Shown: positions 30,307 to 37,996 of the stretch, in pieces
Position numbering within the stretch: position 1 is the first letter of the stretch
How the letters are laid out: each line of letters starts with the position of its first letter
IMG/VR virus record: IMGVR_UViG_3300048928_000145
Location: 1-48,683 of that record
DNA from: a virus
Length of the DNA: 48,683 bases
Strand: one strand, 5' to 3'
Made by a program: the position numbers and the translations under genes
The notes under the pieces: model-generated
What the model was told of the DNA's origin: nothing
The model's input: the letters and a program-made list of their open reading frames with translations, nothing else
The model's database searches: none

Positions 30307-32727
30307 ATGCGTATCGCTTGCGACGCGCTCACACCGCTGAGCGCCTTTAATCAATTCGTCTTGTATGTGGCACGGCCTGACCCCGCGAAGCCTGGGAAGA
30401 ATAAAAAATTCCCGGTTTCGTTGGATGGCGTCAAGATCGACTGCCACGACCCCGCGCACTGGATGAGCTTGGCCGACGCCCTGGCCCACGTGGCCGGCAA
30501 GCCCGCTAATTGGGGCGTGGCCTTCGTGCTGACTGCGGCGGATCCTTTCTTTTTCATCGACATTGACAGTGCCCTGTCGCCAGCAGACAAGTGGTCGCCG
30601 CTTGCGCACTCACTTTGCGAAGCCTTCGCCGGTTGCGCGGTCGAGGTGTCCAACAGCGGCAAGGGGTTGCACATCATTGGCGCCGGAACACCGCCGCCGC
30701 ACTCGTGCAAAAACGAGCAATTCAATATCGAGTTTTACACGCAACGCCGTTTCATCGCCTTGACTGGATTGAACGCCCACGGGTCCGCCGGCCACGCGGC
30801 GCGGCCCGAGTGCTTGCAGTGGCTGGTCGAACAATTCTTTCCGTACAAGCACCGTCGCGACTTCGAGGGCTGGACGGATGGCCCGTGCGAAGAATGGAGC
30901 GGGCCGAAAGAAGACTCGGAGCTTTTGCGGCGCGCCATGGCGTCCCGATCCGCCGCAGGCGCTTTCGGTGCCAAGGCCACTTTCGCGGACCTGTGGACGG
31001 CTGATATCGAGTCGCTGAGCAAGCATTTCCCAGCCGACGCCGCCAGTCTCTACCCGTATAACGCCTCAGCCGTGGATAGCGCGCTGGCTTCGCACCTTGC
31101 CTTCTGGACGGGCCGGGACTGCGAACGCATGCAGCGCCTGATGCTCGAATCCGCGCTCGTGCGTCAAAAATGGGAAGACCGCGACGATTACCTGGAGCGC
31201 ACCATTCTGGCGGCATGCAGCGTCAGCAAAGACGTCTTGACCGATAAAGAAATGGAGCCGCCGGTGCTGGCCGTTGCGCCTCCCGTGACGGAAAACGTGG
31301 TGTTGGCCGCCCAACAGGCCGCGCGTCTGGTAGAGGGAAGCACCTTTGTCTATCCTGAACAGCAGTTGGACCTGTGGCGCGGCCACGTGTACATCAGGGA
31401 TCAGAACGCAATTTTCGTGCCTCACGCCGGCGGCGAGATCATGTCCCCGTCCGCGTTCAACGTGGCGTATGGCGGCTATACCTTTATCACCGCGCCCGAC
31501 AACGGCGCCAAAGAAAGGGATGCGTTTAAGGCTTTTACGCAGTCCCAGGCCGTACGCCAACTGCAAGCGGCGTCCACGTGTTTTCGCCCCACTCTGCCAC
31601 CGGGCGCCCTCGTGCACGAAGATGGCCGGGACTTGGTGAACATCTACATGCCGTTGGAGACGCCGCGCTTGGTGGGCGACGCTACGTTATTCTGGACGCA
31701 CCTAGAAAAGCTCTTGCCGGACGAGCGCGATCGTACGATCCTCATGTCATACATGGCCGCCTGCGTGCAGTACAAAGGCGTCAAATTCCAATGGGCGCCT
31801 CTCGTGCAAGGCACCGAGGGCAACGGCAAGTCGCTATTCACGCGTTGCGTGGCCTTTGCGATCGGCCGCAAGTACACGCACTGGCCCAAGGCGAGCAAAC
31901 TGGCCGCGCAGTTCAACGGCTGGATGTACGGCAAGTTGTTCTATGGCGTCGAGGATATCTACACGCCCCGCGGCAAGGCCGAGGTGATCGAAGAACTGAA
32001 GCCGATGATTACCGGCGATCAGTTGGAGATCGAAGGCAAGGGCGCCGACCAGATTACGCGCGACATTTGCGGCAATTTCCTCTTCAACAGCAACCACAAG
32101 GACGCGGTACGCAAGGGTAACGGAGACCGGCGTTTCAGCATCATGTACACGGCGCAACAGTCGCCCGAAGACCTGACGCGTGATGGCATGGACTCGCGCT
32201 ACATGGCCCATCTTTACCGCTGGCTCAAGGGCGAGGGCGAATACGCTCAGTACGGCGCCAACTACGGATACCGCATCGTGAATGAGCTTTTGACCACGTG
32301 GCCGATCCCCAACGAGTTCAATCCGGCCGGAGAATGCCAGCGCGCGCCGACCACGAGCAGCACCGAGGAAGTGCTTGTGCACAGCATGGGGCCGATGGAA
32401 TCAGAAGTCATGGAGGCGATCGAGGAAAACCGGCCAGGGTTCGCCGGCGGGTACGTTAGCAGCCTATGGCTAAAAATTCTGTTCGAAAACGCCCGCATCT
32501 TTGTCACGCCTTTGCGCCGTCGCCAAGTCCTGGCCAATCTGGGATACATCGAGCATCCGGGCTTGAAAGGCGGCCGGGTTAACAACGCGGTCAAACCGGA
32601 TCAGGGGCGGCCGGTGCTGTATGTCAAACCACATCATCCGTCTGTTCGCAATCGTTGGACGATCCCCGAGATCACCGAAGGGTACCAAGCGGCGCAGGCC
32701 GAGGCGGCACTCGCAAAGAATTGTTGA
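30307..32727 (+). CDS. Primase-polymerase / SF3 helicase fusion (D5/VirE-like)
   Basis: The product is 806 residues. The N-terminal prim-pol domain shows the metal-binding FFFIDIDSA (D85, D87) and SNSGKGLHIIG with His122, typical of archaeo-eukaryotic primases. A middle linker leads to a helicase domain with Walker A GTEGNGKS (about 502-509), a Walker B-like FYGVEDIYTP, and the sensor FLFNSNHKDA, as in DUF5906/D5-type SF3 helicases. It would prime and unwind DNA at the fork for the family A polymerase. Its stop codon lies inside the -35 box of promoter copy 4. It follows the TetR-like gene by ten bases. Confidence 0.9.
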   Translation: MRIACDALTPLSAFNQFVLYVARPDPAKPGKNKKFPVSLDGVKIDCHDPAHWMSLADALAHVAGKPANWGVAFVLTAADPFFFIDIDSALSPADKWSPLAHSLCEAFAGCAVEVSNSGKGLHIIGAGTPPPHSCKNEQFNIEFYTQRRFIALTGLNAHGSAGHAARPECLQWLVEQFFPYKHRRDFEGWTDGPCEEWSGPKEDSELLRRAMASRSAAGAFGAKATFADLWTADIESLSKHFPADAASLYPYNASAVDSALASHLAFWTGRDCERMQRLMLESALVRQKWEDRDDYLERTILAACSVSKDVLTDKEMEPPVLAVAPPVTENVVLAAQQAARLVEGSTFVYPEQQLDLWRGHVYIRDQNAIFVPHAGGEIMSPSAFNVAYGGYTFITAPDNGAKERDAFKAFTQSQAVRQLQAASTCFRPTLPPGALVHEDGRDLVNIYMPLETPRLVGDATLFWTHLEKLLPDERDRTILMSYMAACVQYKGVKFQWAPLVQGTEGNGKSLFTRCVAFAIGRKYTHWPKASKLAAQFNGWMYGKLFYGVEDIYTPRGKAEVIEELKPMITGDQLEIEGKGADQITRDICGNFLFNSNHKDAVRKGNGDRRFSIMYTAQQSPEDLTRDGMDSRYMAHLYRWLKGEGEYAQYGANYGYRIVNELLTTWPIPNEFNPAGECQRAPTTSSTEEVLVHSMGPMESEVMEAIEENRPGFAGGYVSSLWLKILFENARIFVTPLRRRQVLANLGYIEHPGLKGGRVNNAVKPDQGRPVLYVKPHHPSVRNRWTIPEITEGYQAAQAEAALAKNC

Positions 32728-32752
32728 CACGGCGTCAGCAAGGGGTTAAATT
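32724..32752 (+). promoter_or_regulatory. Rightward promoter with shared operator element (copy 4)
   Basis: TTGACA (32724-32729), a 17-base spacer and TAAATT (32747-32752). The element is TTGACACGGCGTCAGCAAG. The TGA of the primase gene is part of TTGACA. It drives the accessory genes from 32802. Confidence 0.75.
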
Positions 32753-32801
32753 GGCGGCATGCATCACGCATAGCCGCTTTTTTTTTATGGAGGCCCACAA
32801 C

Positions 32802-33023
32802 GTGGCAAAGAAACCTACCCTAGACGCCGTGCAGGAAGCGACGCAAGACGCCATGATCATCGTGGCCGGCGGCACGGCCGATAACCCGCTGGCTAAAATG
32901 ATGGTCCCGTTTGTGCGCCGGGCCATCGAGTGGCAAAAACAAGAGTGGTCTAAAGCTTTCCCCGAAACAACCGCCGACTTGGCGCAACATCTTTTCAAGG
33001 AGTCCGCAAATGTCATCGCTTGA
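32802..33023 (+). CDS. Small protein of unknown function
   Basis: The product is 73 residues. GTG 32802 (MAKKPTLDAVQEATQDA) is preferred because GGAGG lies eight bases upstream; the ATG at 32787 overlaps that site and follows a nine-T run. Helical, with a mildly hydrophobic middle (PLAKMMVPFVRRAIEW). It overlaps the next gene by 14 bases. No family recognised. Confidence 0.6.
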   Translation: MAKKPTLDAVQEATQDAMIIVAGGTADNPLAKMMVPFVRRAIEWQKQEWSKAFPETTADLAQHLFKESANVIA

Positions 33024-33768
33024 GTATCCCTCTTTCCCCGAATCGGTAGCTGGCTCGGGGCTTTTCACGGGTGCAAATCTCACTGAATACGCCCGCCAGT
33101 TCCACGAAGCGAACACCGTGACTGAGCATGTCGTCATCGGCCTGGAATGCTTGAACGTCATCATCGAGCGAAAAGGAGCGGACCCGGTACCAATGACCCG
33201 GGCAGAGCTTTTTGAGGCGATTGAAGCCTATGAGCGCCCTGCACCGCCGCCTGATAAGCATGTCGTCATCGAACCGGAATGCGAGCAGGTAACGCTGCTT
33301 CGTAAAGAGGGTCCAGCCGTACAGATTTCCAGAAGAGAGATTTTTGTGGCGATTGAAGCCTATTGGCGCCCGGCCGCGCCCGCTGCCGTAGCGGGTCACA
33401 TCCCGTTCGACCTGGACCGTGCCAAGGCTGGTGATGCGTTGGTCACGCGAGACGGGCGAGTCGCGTACTTCATCGGGTACGACGAGACGGCACCGACTCA
33501 TAGTCGGTTGACGGCATACGTCAAGGGTCAGAGTGACGTTCGTCTTTTTTACGCTGATGGCCGGTATGCTTCGGACGACACCGATATTGACCTATTCATG
33601 GCTGAACCCGTCAAAAAGCCGTCCGTCTGGGTCAACTACTACGCGCCCGGTCACTCGTTGGGGGTGTTGGAGGTTCGGTACAAGTCCCACGCCTGCGCCA
33701 CTTACGCTGCCGCTACTGCTGCCCCCGGAACGATCTGGCCTTTCGCCGTCGAGGTGCCGCAATGCTGA
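33010..33768 (+). CDS. Accessory protein with an internal tandem duplication
   Basis: The product is 252 residues. AAGGAG stands seven bases before ATG 33010. Residues about 39-80 and 81-121 are two copies of one unit, HVVI-x-ECxxVxxxRKxG...ExFxAIEAYxRP, still similar at DNA level. The C-terminal part (PFDLDRAKAGDALVTRDGRV, then an aromatic strand region ending DIDLFMAEP) is a small domain I know from many phage and prophage hypothetical proteins, function unknown. The last 40 residues are an extra strand-helix segment. Confidence 0.66.
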   Translation: MSSLEYPSFPESVAGSGLFTGANLTEYARQFHEANTVTEHVVIGLECLNVIIERKGADPVPMTRAELFEAIEAYERPAPPPDKHVVIEPECEQVTLLRKEGPAVQISRREIFVAIEAYWRPAAPAAVAGHIPFDLDRAKAGDALVTRDGRVAYFIGYDETAPTHSRLTAYVKGQSDVRLFYADGRYASDDTDIDLFMAEPVKKPSVWVNYYAPGHSLGVLEVRYKSHACATYAAATAAPGTIWPFAVEVPQC

Positions 33769-33923
33769 CCCTCGAAGAACGCGGGCAACGCCTGATTGCC
33801 GAAGCGCGTCGCAAGGCGCAGGAAATGGGCGCGCGGTACCTGTGCCATCCGGCCAATCGCGTGCAACGCCTCAAGCAACCTTTTACCCGTGGAGAACCGA
33901 AATGTCTTGGCTTTGGAAAGTAG
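33762..33923 (+). CDS. Small basic helical protein
   Basis: The product is 53 residues. GAGGT stands six bases before the ATG, which lies inside the end of the previous gene. The first 25 residues are an amphipathic Arg-rich helix (LEERGQRLIAEARRKAQEMG). It overlaps the next gene by 22 bases. No family recognised. Confidence 0.55.
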   Translation: MLTLEERGQRLIAEARRKAQEMGARYLCHPANRVQRLKQPFTRGEPKCLGFGK

Positions 33924-34423
33924 TCGCCTCCGTTGTGTCGCGGCCGGCGGTGTTCAATTGGTTGCGCCGTCGCGCCATGCGCACACCGTACACGCACATC
34001 GCTTCCCGTGATGGCACGCAAGACTACATGCGCCGTTTCTGGCTGTTCAACCCGTATGGCAATACGCCCGAGGGTAAGACAGCGCCGGCGCGTTGGTCAT
34101 GGTTGCCGTCGATCCGGTTGCACCACATCATGTTGCCCGATGACGACCCGCACCTGCATGACCACCCGTGGGACGCGCGTACGATCATTCTGGACGGCTG
34201 GTATATCGAAGAGTTGCCGGGCGGCCCACTGAGGATGCGTGACGCCGGCCACACGGCGGCGCTACTGTTCGGCCAGTACCATCGGATCGAAGCGGTATCC
34301 CCTGGCGGCGTGTGGACGTTATTTTTCACCTGGAAGTACCGGGGCACGTGGGGCTTTGATGTTGATGGCGTGAAAGTCCCCTACTACGACTATTTGAAGG
34401 AGCGCAACAATGCAATGGAATGA
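33902..34423 (+). CDS. Cupin-like metalloprotein
   Basis: The product is 173 residues, starting at ATG 33902. The centre reads DDDPHLHDHPWDARTIILDG, with the H-x-H-x-H-P pattern of a cupin metal site, and the fold closes with HRIEAVSPGGVWTLFFTWK. An N-terminal Trp/Arg-rich stretch (SWLWKVVASVVSRPAVFNWL) might touch a membrane. Phages often carry such cupin proteins; their substrate is not known to me. It overlaps the next gene by 14 bases. Confidence 0.7.
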   Translation: MSWLWKVVASVVSRPAVFNWLRRRAMRTPYTHIASRDGTQDYMRRFWLFNPYGNTPEGKTAPARWSWLPSIRLHHIMLPDDDPHLHDHPWDARTIILDGWYIEELPGGPLRMRDAGHTAALLFGQYHRIEAVSPGGVWTLFFTWKYRGTWGFDVDGVKVPYYDYLKERNNAME

Positions 34424-34787
34424 CTACACCGGAGGCCCGCTGCCGAGGGAAGCAACGCACGTTCAGTTGGCGAATGGTGACGTGGTCGACGCCTCACACG
34501 TGATCGCAGGAGAGGGCGGCATACTGCGTTACTACGGCCCCGCGCTGGTCGTCGCGTCCGCTGAGCCGGCCACTGTGCCGCCCATCCTGCCCGAGCATTA
34601 CGAGACGGTCGCTACGGCTGCGCTACACGCGCTTCTGGCCGGCCAGTCGATCACGCTGACCCATCCCGAGGGGTTCGCCCGCTGCGGCTTGGCGCTGCCG
34701 CTGGTGCGCCACGAGGGCAACTCGCGCACGTACCGCCCTATCGCCATCCTTGACTGGATCAACGACCAGACCGCCAAGGCGTATTGA
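34410..34787 (+). CDS. Protein of unknown function
   Basis: The product is 125 residues. AAGGAG stands seven bases before the ATG. N-terminal beta region (ATHVQLANGDVVDASHVIAG), then helix and strands (AALHALLAGQSITLTHPEGF). Its TGA stop is inside the -35 box of promoter copy 5. No family recognised. Confidence 0.62.
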   Translation: MQWNDYTGGPLPREATHVQLANGDVVDASHVIAGEGGILRYYGPALVVASAEPATVPPILPEHYETVATAALHALLAGQSITLTHPEGFARCGLALPLVRHEGNSRTYRPIAILDWINDQTAKAY

Positions 34788-34813
34788 CACAACGTCAATA
34801 AGCGCGGTAGGAT
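34784..34813 (+). promoter_or_regulatory. Rightward promoter with shared operator element (copy 5)
   Basis: TTGACA (34784-34789), an 18-base spacer and TAGGAT (34808-34813). The element contains TTGAC-ACAAC-GTCAA, the only perfect inverted repeat among the seven copies, and so best defines the operator. Confidence 0.78.
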
Positions 34814-34840
34814 TTGGTCGTGCCTTTAGGAGATACCGTT

Positions 34841-35170
34841 ATGATCGACGACAAAAAGAAGCGCCTCGCGACGATGTACGGCACCGGCCGGAAACCGGTC
34901 GAGGCCTTTCGTTTTCATCCATTTCCGGCATCTTCTGGTGAAGCGAAACGGTTGATAAACGCCTACCGCGAGAATTTCCCCGACTTTTCTTTGGCCTACC
35001 GTATCAGCGCGGCGGTAACGCCGGCCACGTGGCTGATTGTTTTGCGGCGCGATGCGTGGCTGACTCTCATGCTCCAGGTTGACGACGGTCGTGATCCGTT
35101 GTGCGAGTACCTGGGCCGCCCGCTGCTGGTGCTGGATATTGAAGAGGAATTTTTGCTATGCGGTACCTGA
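34841..35170 (+). CDS. Protein of unknown function
   Basis: The product is 109 residues. AGGAG lies nine bases before ATG 34841 (MIDDKKKRLATMYGTGRKPV). Alpha/beta: helix-strand at the N-terminus, then TWLIVLRRDAWLTLMLQVDD and a C-terminal strand PLLVLDIEEEFLL. First gene after promoter copy 5. No family recognised. Confidence 0.6.
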   Translation: MIDDKKKRLATMYGTGRKPVEAFRFHPFPASSGEAKRLINAYRENFPDFSLAYRISAAVTPATWLIVLRRDAWLTLMLQVDDGRDPLCEYLGRPLLVLDIEEEFLLCGT

Positions 35171-35289
35171 TCGGTTTCCTGCTCGGCGTGATGTTCGCGG
35201 CCTCGGTCGCAGAACATACGGACGCTTGCACGCGCGCCCCGCGTACGCCGGCACGTACCACTCCTTTTCTGCGGCGGGCGTCGTCATGA
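35158..35289 (+). CDS. Small peptide with N-terminal membrane/signal segment
   Basis: The product is 43 residues. ATG 35158 lies inside the end of the previous gene. MRYLIGFLLGVMFAASVAEH is a signal or anchor sequence (AASVA may be a cleavage site), followed by an Arg/Thr/Pro-rich tail. It overlaps the next start as ATGA. It may be an envelope-active early peptide; no family recognised. Confidence 0.5.
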   Translation: MRYLIGFLLGVMFAASVAEHTDACTRAPRTPARTTPFLRRASS

Positions 35290-35399
35290 AGTGGGCAACC
35301 CTGGGCAATCGCCAATGCCGCATGCTGCTGGTGCCGGACCCTGTAACGGGCGCGCTTGTCGTGCGTTATCAATGGCGCTTTTTGGAGAAGAAATCATGA
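35286..35399 (+). CDS. Very small protein of unknown function
   Basis: The product is 37 residues, linked to both neighbours by ATGA overlaps (35286-35289 and 35396-35399), the main evidence that it is translated. MKWATLGNRQCRMLLVPDPV then a strand region ALVVRYQWRFLEKKS: basic and beta-prone. Confidence 0.5.
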   Translation: MKWATLGNRQCRMLLVPDPVTGALVVRYQWRFLEKKS

Positions 35400-35602
35400 A
35401 ACGAGGTGATTGGCCGGAAGATGCCAACAAGGTTGACCCCCTGGCCGAATTCCGCGACCCCGAAGCGCTCGAAAGCGTGGCCCTTTGGCTTCAGCAAGAG
35501 CCGCAGTCGATCGACGTGACCGGAGTGCAAGACGAGGAACCGGTTTCTGTTGAGTCCGCCGCCGGCTGGCTGCTTCGCTTGGTGCGGGAGTTGCAAAAGT
35601 GA
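35396..35602 (+). CDS. Small acidic protein of unknown function
   Basis: The product is 68 residues. It starts on an ATGA overlap after GGAGAAG. Acidic and helical (DPLAEFRDPEALESVALWLQ; SAAGWLLRLVRELQK). Its stop overlaps the next start as GTGA. No family recognised. Confidence 0.56.
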   Translation: MKRGDWPEDANKVDPLAEFRDPEALESVALWLQQEPQSIDVTGVQDEEPVSVESAAGWLLRLVRELQK

Positions 35603-35757
35603 TCAAACCCAAGACCGTAGCCGGCATCAAGCAGTTAGCCAAGAAAATCAGCAAGACGCGCGGGATCACGCACACGCAAGCCCTGGACGAAGCGGCCCGA
35701 CAAGCCGGCTTTGAAAACTTCAAACATGCACGGACCCACCATGTTAAAGACTGCTGA
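35599..35757 (+). CDS. Small helical protein with HTQALDEAARQAGF motif
   Basis: The product is 52 residues, starting at GTG 35599 in a GTGA overlap. The sequence ITHTQALDEAARQAGFENFK followed by HARTHH is a compact helical motif I know from widespread phage and mobile-element proteins (pattern HxxALDxxAxxxGFxxFxxAR), perhaps a nucleic-acid-binding unit. Too short for most gene finders but well supported by motif and overlap. Confidence 0.62.
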   Translation: MIKPKTVAGIKQLAKKISKTRGITHTQALDEAARQAGFENFKHARTHHVKDC

Positions 35758-36115
35758 GCAACTTTCCGAAATTCTGAAAGACCTGGACGGCCCCTGCCGC
35801 TTTACCGACGATCATCTGTGGCGTTGGGCCAACGAGAACAAACGGGGCGTCATCGGCTGGCGCTATGACCTGGAGTCGGCGCCCCCTTACACATCGTCGT
35901 TAGACGCGGCCTTGTCCCTTCTGCCTGTTTGTGGTTTGGAGGGGGCTATTGACGAGCGCGCGGACTACGTGATCCACCACGTAAACGGCGGTCTTACGAT
36001 TTTTGCCTCCGTGGCGCCTAACACCGGCTTGGAAAATTCCAGCTTCGGCGCCAACGTCGCTATCGCATTGTGCCGCGCCGTGATGGACGCGGACCCGCAC
36101 CACCAAAGGAGCTAA
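35741..36115 (+). CDS. Phage ABA-sandwich-like protein
   Basis: The product is 124 residues. ATG 35741 (MLKTAEQLSEILKDLDG) is favoured over two in-frame ATGs up to ten codons earlier because those lie deeper in the previous gene; none has a strong ribosome-binding site. After an N-terminal helix-rich part, SSLDAALSLLPVCGLEGA... and the final FGANVAIALCRAVMDA fit the small phage ABA-sandwich domain. Function unknown. Confidence 0.55.
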   Translation: MLKTAEQLSEILKDLDGPCRFTDDHLWRWANENKRGVIGWRYDLESAPPYTSSLDAALSLLPVCGLEGAIDERADYVIHHVNGGLTIFASVAPNTGLENSSFGANVAIALCRAVMDADPHHQRS

Positions 36116-36118
36116 CGA

Positions 36119-36628
36119 ATGTCTCTCGGACTTACCGCAATGAATTTCGCGCGCCTGGCGCACGCTGACCAGCGCCGCAAATACACCAATGCGCCTTACA
36201 CCGACCATCTGGCCGAGGTGGCGGGCATCGTAGCCACGCTGCCGCGGGTCTACTACCATCCGCAGGCCATGCAGGATGAAATGGTTGCCGCGGCGTGGTT
36301 GCATGACGTGATCGAAGATCAAGGCGTCACGGCCGAAGAGTTGTCCCATACATTCGGCCCCATCGTGGCCGGCGGCGTGCTGCTCTTGTCCGACCTGGAA
36401 ACCGAAGGCAACCGCGCCACGCGCAAAGCCGCGGCACGTGACCGGCTGGCCGAGGCGCCATCCTGGATCCAATCGATCAAGGTTGCCGACATGATCAGCA
36501 ACACGGCCAGTATCGTTCAGCATGACCCGGGCTTTGCCCGGGTTTACCTGGAAGAGAAACGCTTGCTGCTGGACGTCCTGACGGGCGCGCATCCGGCACT
36601 ACTGGCGATCGCTCGGGAGCAACTGTGA
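36119..36628 (+). CDS. MESH1/SpoT-like HD-domain hydrolase
   Basis: The product is 169 residues. AAGGAG precedes the start. HADQRRKYTNAPYTDHLAEV (residues 15-34), AAWLHDVIED (58-67; H62 and D63 are the HD pair) and SIKVADMISNTAS (119-131; D124) match the SpoT/MESH1 hydrolase domain with its metal ligands intact. It stands alone with no synthetase domain, so removal of (p)ppGpp or of another nucleotide tag is the likely activity. In a phage this could end starvation signalling or counter a nucleotide-based defence. It ends at a TGATG overlap with the next gene. Confidence 0.82.
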   Translation: MSLGLTAMNFARLAHADQRRKYTNAPYTDHLAEVAGIVATLPRVYYHPQAMQDEMVAAAWLHDVIEDQGVTAEELSHTFGPIVAGGVLLLSDLETEGNRATRKAAARDRLAEAPSWIQSIKVADMISNTASIVQHDPGFARVYLEEKRLLLDVLTGAHPALLAIAREQL

Positions 36629-36846
36629 TGCGAACCAACAACCTTTACTCACAACGCCTTGAAAAGCGTATCGAACAACTCGAAGCGGCGTTGCGCCCGT
36701 TTGCCGAAGCATTTCCGGAGTGGGAAGGGATCGGGGCCGACCATTTGACCCTGCGCCAGATGTATGACGAAATTCCTGGCGACGCGGAGATCAAATCGAT
36801 CACGTTTGCCGATCTGAAACGTGCGCATGAGGTGCTTGGACCATGA
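36628..36846 (+). CDS. Small coiled-coil protein
   Basis: The product is 72 residues, starting on the TGATG overlap. RLEKRIEQLEAALRPFAEAF is a coiled-coil helix, followed by a conserved-looking acidic region (EGIGADHLTLRQMYDEIPGD). It overlaps the next gene by four bases. No family recognised. Confidence 0.58.
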   Translation: MRTNNLYSQRLEKRIEQLEAALRPFAEAFPEWEGIGADHLTLRQMYDEIPGDAEIKSITFADLKRAHEVLGP

Positions 36847-37166
36847 ACAAACTTACGCTATCCGCCCATCGTGTGCTTCGCTGCTTGAACGCATTGGAGC
36901 GCGACATTCAACACGTGTGGGGCCAGGACTCCTCAATCACGCAGCTACTGCCGGCCGTCGCCAGGCCGACACATGGGCTGCTCCTGGTCGCTTGCGAGGA
37001 TCTGGGCGCGGCGCTACAGGAGGAAGGCGTTATGCCGAATCGCGAGGACTTGGCGGCCCTGGTGGAAGTTTATGACCAGTGGGTTACCAAAGAACTGAGT
37101 GACGGCGCCGTTGGCATGCGCGAAGATTTGGAACGCTTGAACCGTTTGCGGGGGATGCTGAAATGA
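36843..37166 (+). CDS. Helical protein of unknown function
   Basis: The product is 107 residues, almost all helical (LSAHRVLRCLNALERDIQHV; REDLAALVEVYDQWVTKELS; MREDLERLNRLRGMLK). ATGA overlaps at both ends place it in a tightly coupled run from the HD gene to the SLOG gene. No family recognised. Confidence 0.58.
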   Translation: MNKLTLSAHRVLRCLNALERDIQHVWGQDSSITQLLPAVARPTHGLLLVACEDLGAALQEEGVMPNREDLAALVEVYDQWVTKELSDGAVGMREDLERLNRLRGMLK

Positions 37167-37387
37167 AAATCCACACCGCAGACCGCCGCATCGTTGATCA
37201 TCGGCGCATCCGTCGCACGGTTTATCGCACACTGCGTGTCATCCGCGCCAAGGGCTACGGCCAGCCCGAAACCGGAGGCGTGGACGGCAACATCCGCCGG
37301 CACCGTAACTTGGCGCTGTATCGCCTCAAGCACCAGTTGCGCTATCACCAACGTCGCTTAGACGCGATGCGTAGGGGCGGCAAATGA
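37163..37387 (+). CDS. Small highly basic protein
   Basis: The product is 74 residues with very many Arg, His and Lys residues (DRRIVDHRRIRRTVYRTLRV; RHRNLALYRLKHQLRYHQRR). The charge suggests nucleic acid binding or binding to an acidic host protein. ATGA overlaps at both ends. Confidence 0.58.
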   Translation: MKIHTADRRIVDHRRIRRTVYRTLRVIRAKGYGQPETGGVDGNIRRHRNLALYRLKHQLRYHQRRLDAMRRGGK

Positions 37388-37857
37388 TGCGTTTGACCGT
37401 GACCGGGCACCGTCCCGACAAGTTGCGCGGCCTGGACGTCGACACCTTCGCAATGGCCGTTTTTAAGGACCAACGACCGCCTGGCGCGGAATTCAATATA
37501 GGTATGGCGATCGGCTGGGATCTGGCGTGCGCCCGCGCGTGCGCCGCTCTGGGCATTCCGTACCGAGCGTACGTGCCTTTTGTCGGCCAGGAATTGCGGT
37601 GGTCCAAGGTCGACCAGAAGCGCTATCACGAGGCTCTTGGCAAGGCGTCCGATGTGATCGTCGTCAGCCGTGTCCCGTGCAAAGCTGCCTACAAGGACCG
37701 CAATAGGGCCATGGTCGACGAATGCGCCGGCGTGTGGGCGCTTTGGGACGGGAGCAACGGCGGTACGAGCCATTGCGTATCGTACGCGCTTGGCCACGGG
37801 TATCGCGTGTGGAATTATTGGGGTTCTTTACTGGTGTGGTCCGAATCCCGCTCTTAG
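37384..37857 (+). CDS. SLOG-superfamily (YpsA/DUF1273-like) protein
   Basis: The product is 157 residues. RLTVTGHRPDKLRG at the start and FNIGMAIGWDLACARACAAL are the nucleotide-binding loops of the YpsA/SLOG Rossmann-like fold; WALWDGSNGGTSHCVSYALG closes it, and RVWNYW ends the fold. SLOG proteins bind or cut nucleotide derivatives. In phages their role is open; NAD- or nucleotide-signal handling is plausible given the HD hydrolase four genes upstream. Last full gene before a terminator. Confidence 0.75.
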   Translation: MMRLTVTGHRPDKLRGLDVDTFAMAVFKDQRPPGAEFNIGMAIGWDLACARACAALGIPYRAYVPFVGQELRWSKVDQKRYHEALGKASDVIVVSRVPCKAAYKDRNRAMVDECAGVWALWDGSNGGTSHCVSYALGHGYRVWNYWGSLLVWSESRS

Positions 37858-37887
37858 GAGGAAATCACCATGACAGGCGACGCCTAA
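37856..37887 (+). other. Strong ribosome-binding site followed by a five-codon open frame
   Basis: AGGAGG (37856-37861) lies eight bases before ATG 37870, but the frame stops after five codons (MTGDA). A terminator follows 11 bases later. It may be the remnant of a deleted gene or a tiny leader peptide. Confidence 0.5.
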
Positions 37888-37897
37888 AACCGTCGAT

Positions 37898-37921
37898 ACC
37901 CGGCCCCGAGCCGGGTTTTTG
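37898..37921 (+). terminator. Rho-independent terminator after the SLOG gene
   Basis: ACCCGGC-CCCGA-GCCGGGT (37898-37916) followed by a T run. A new promoter starts 12 bases later. Confidence 0.85.
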
Positions 37922-37932
37922 TTAAATAGTTG

Positions 37933-37962
37933 TTGACACTGCGTCAGTAAGGCGGTTATTCT
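37933..37962 (+). promoter_or_regulatory. Rightward promoter with shared operator element (copy 6)
   Basis: TTGACA (37933-37938), an 18-base spacer and TATTCT (37957-37962). The element is TTGACACTGCGTCAGTAAG. It restarts transcription just after the terminator at 37898. Confidence 0.75.
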
Positions 37963-37996
37963 AGAGCCATACCAACACCGCACCGGAGTAAACGAC

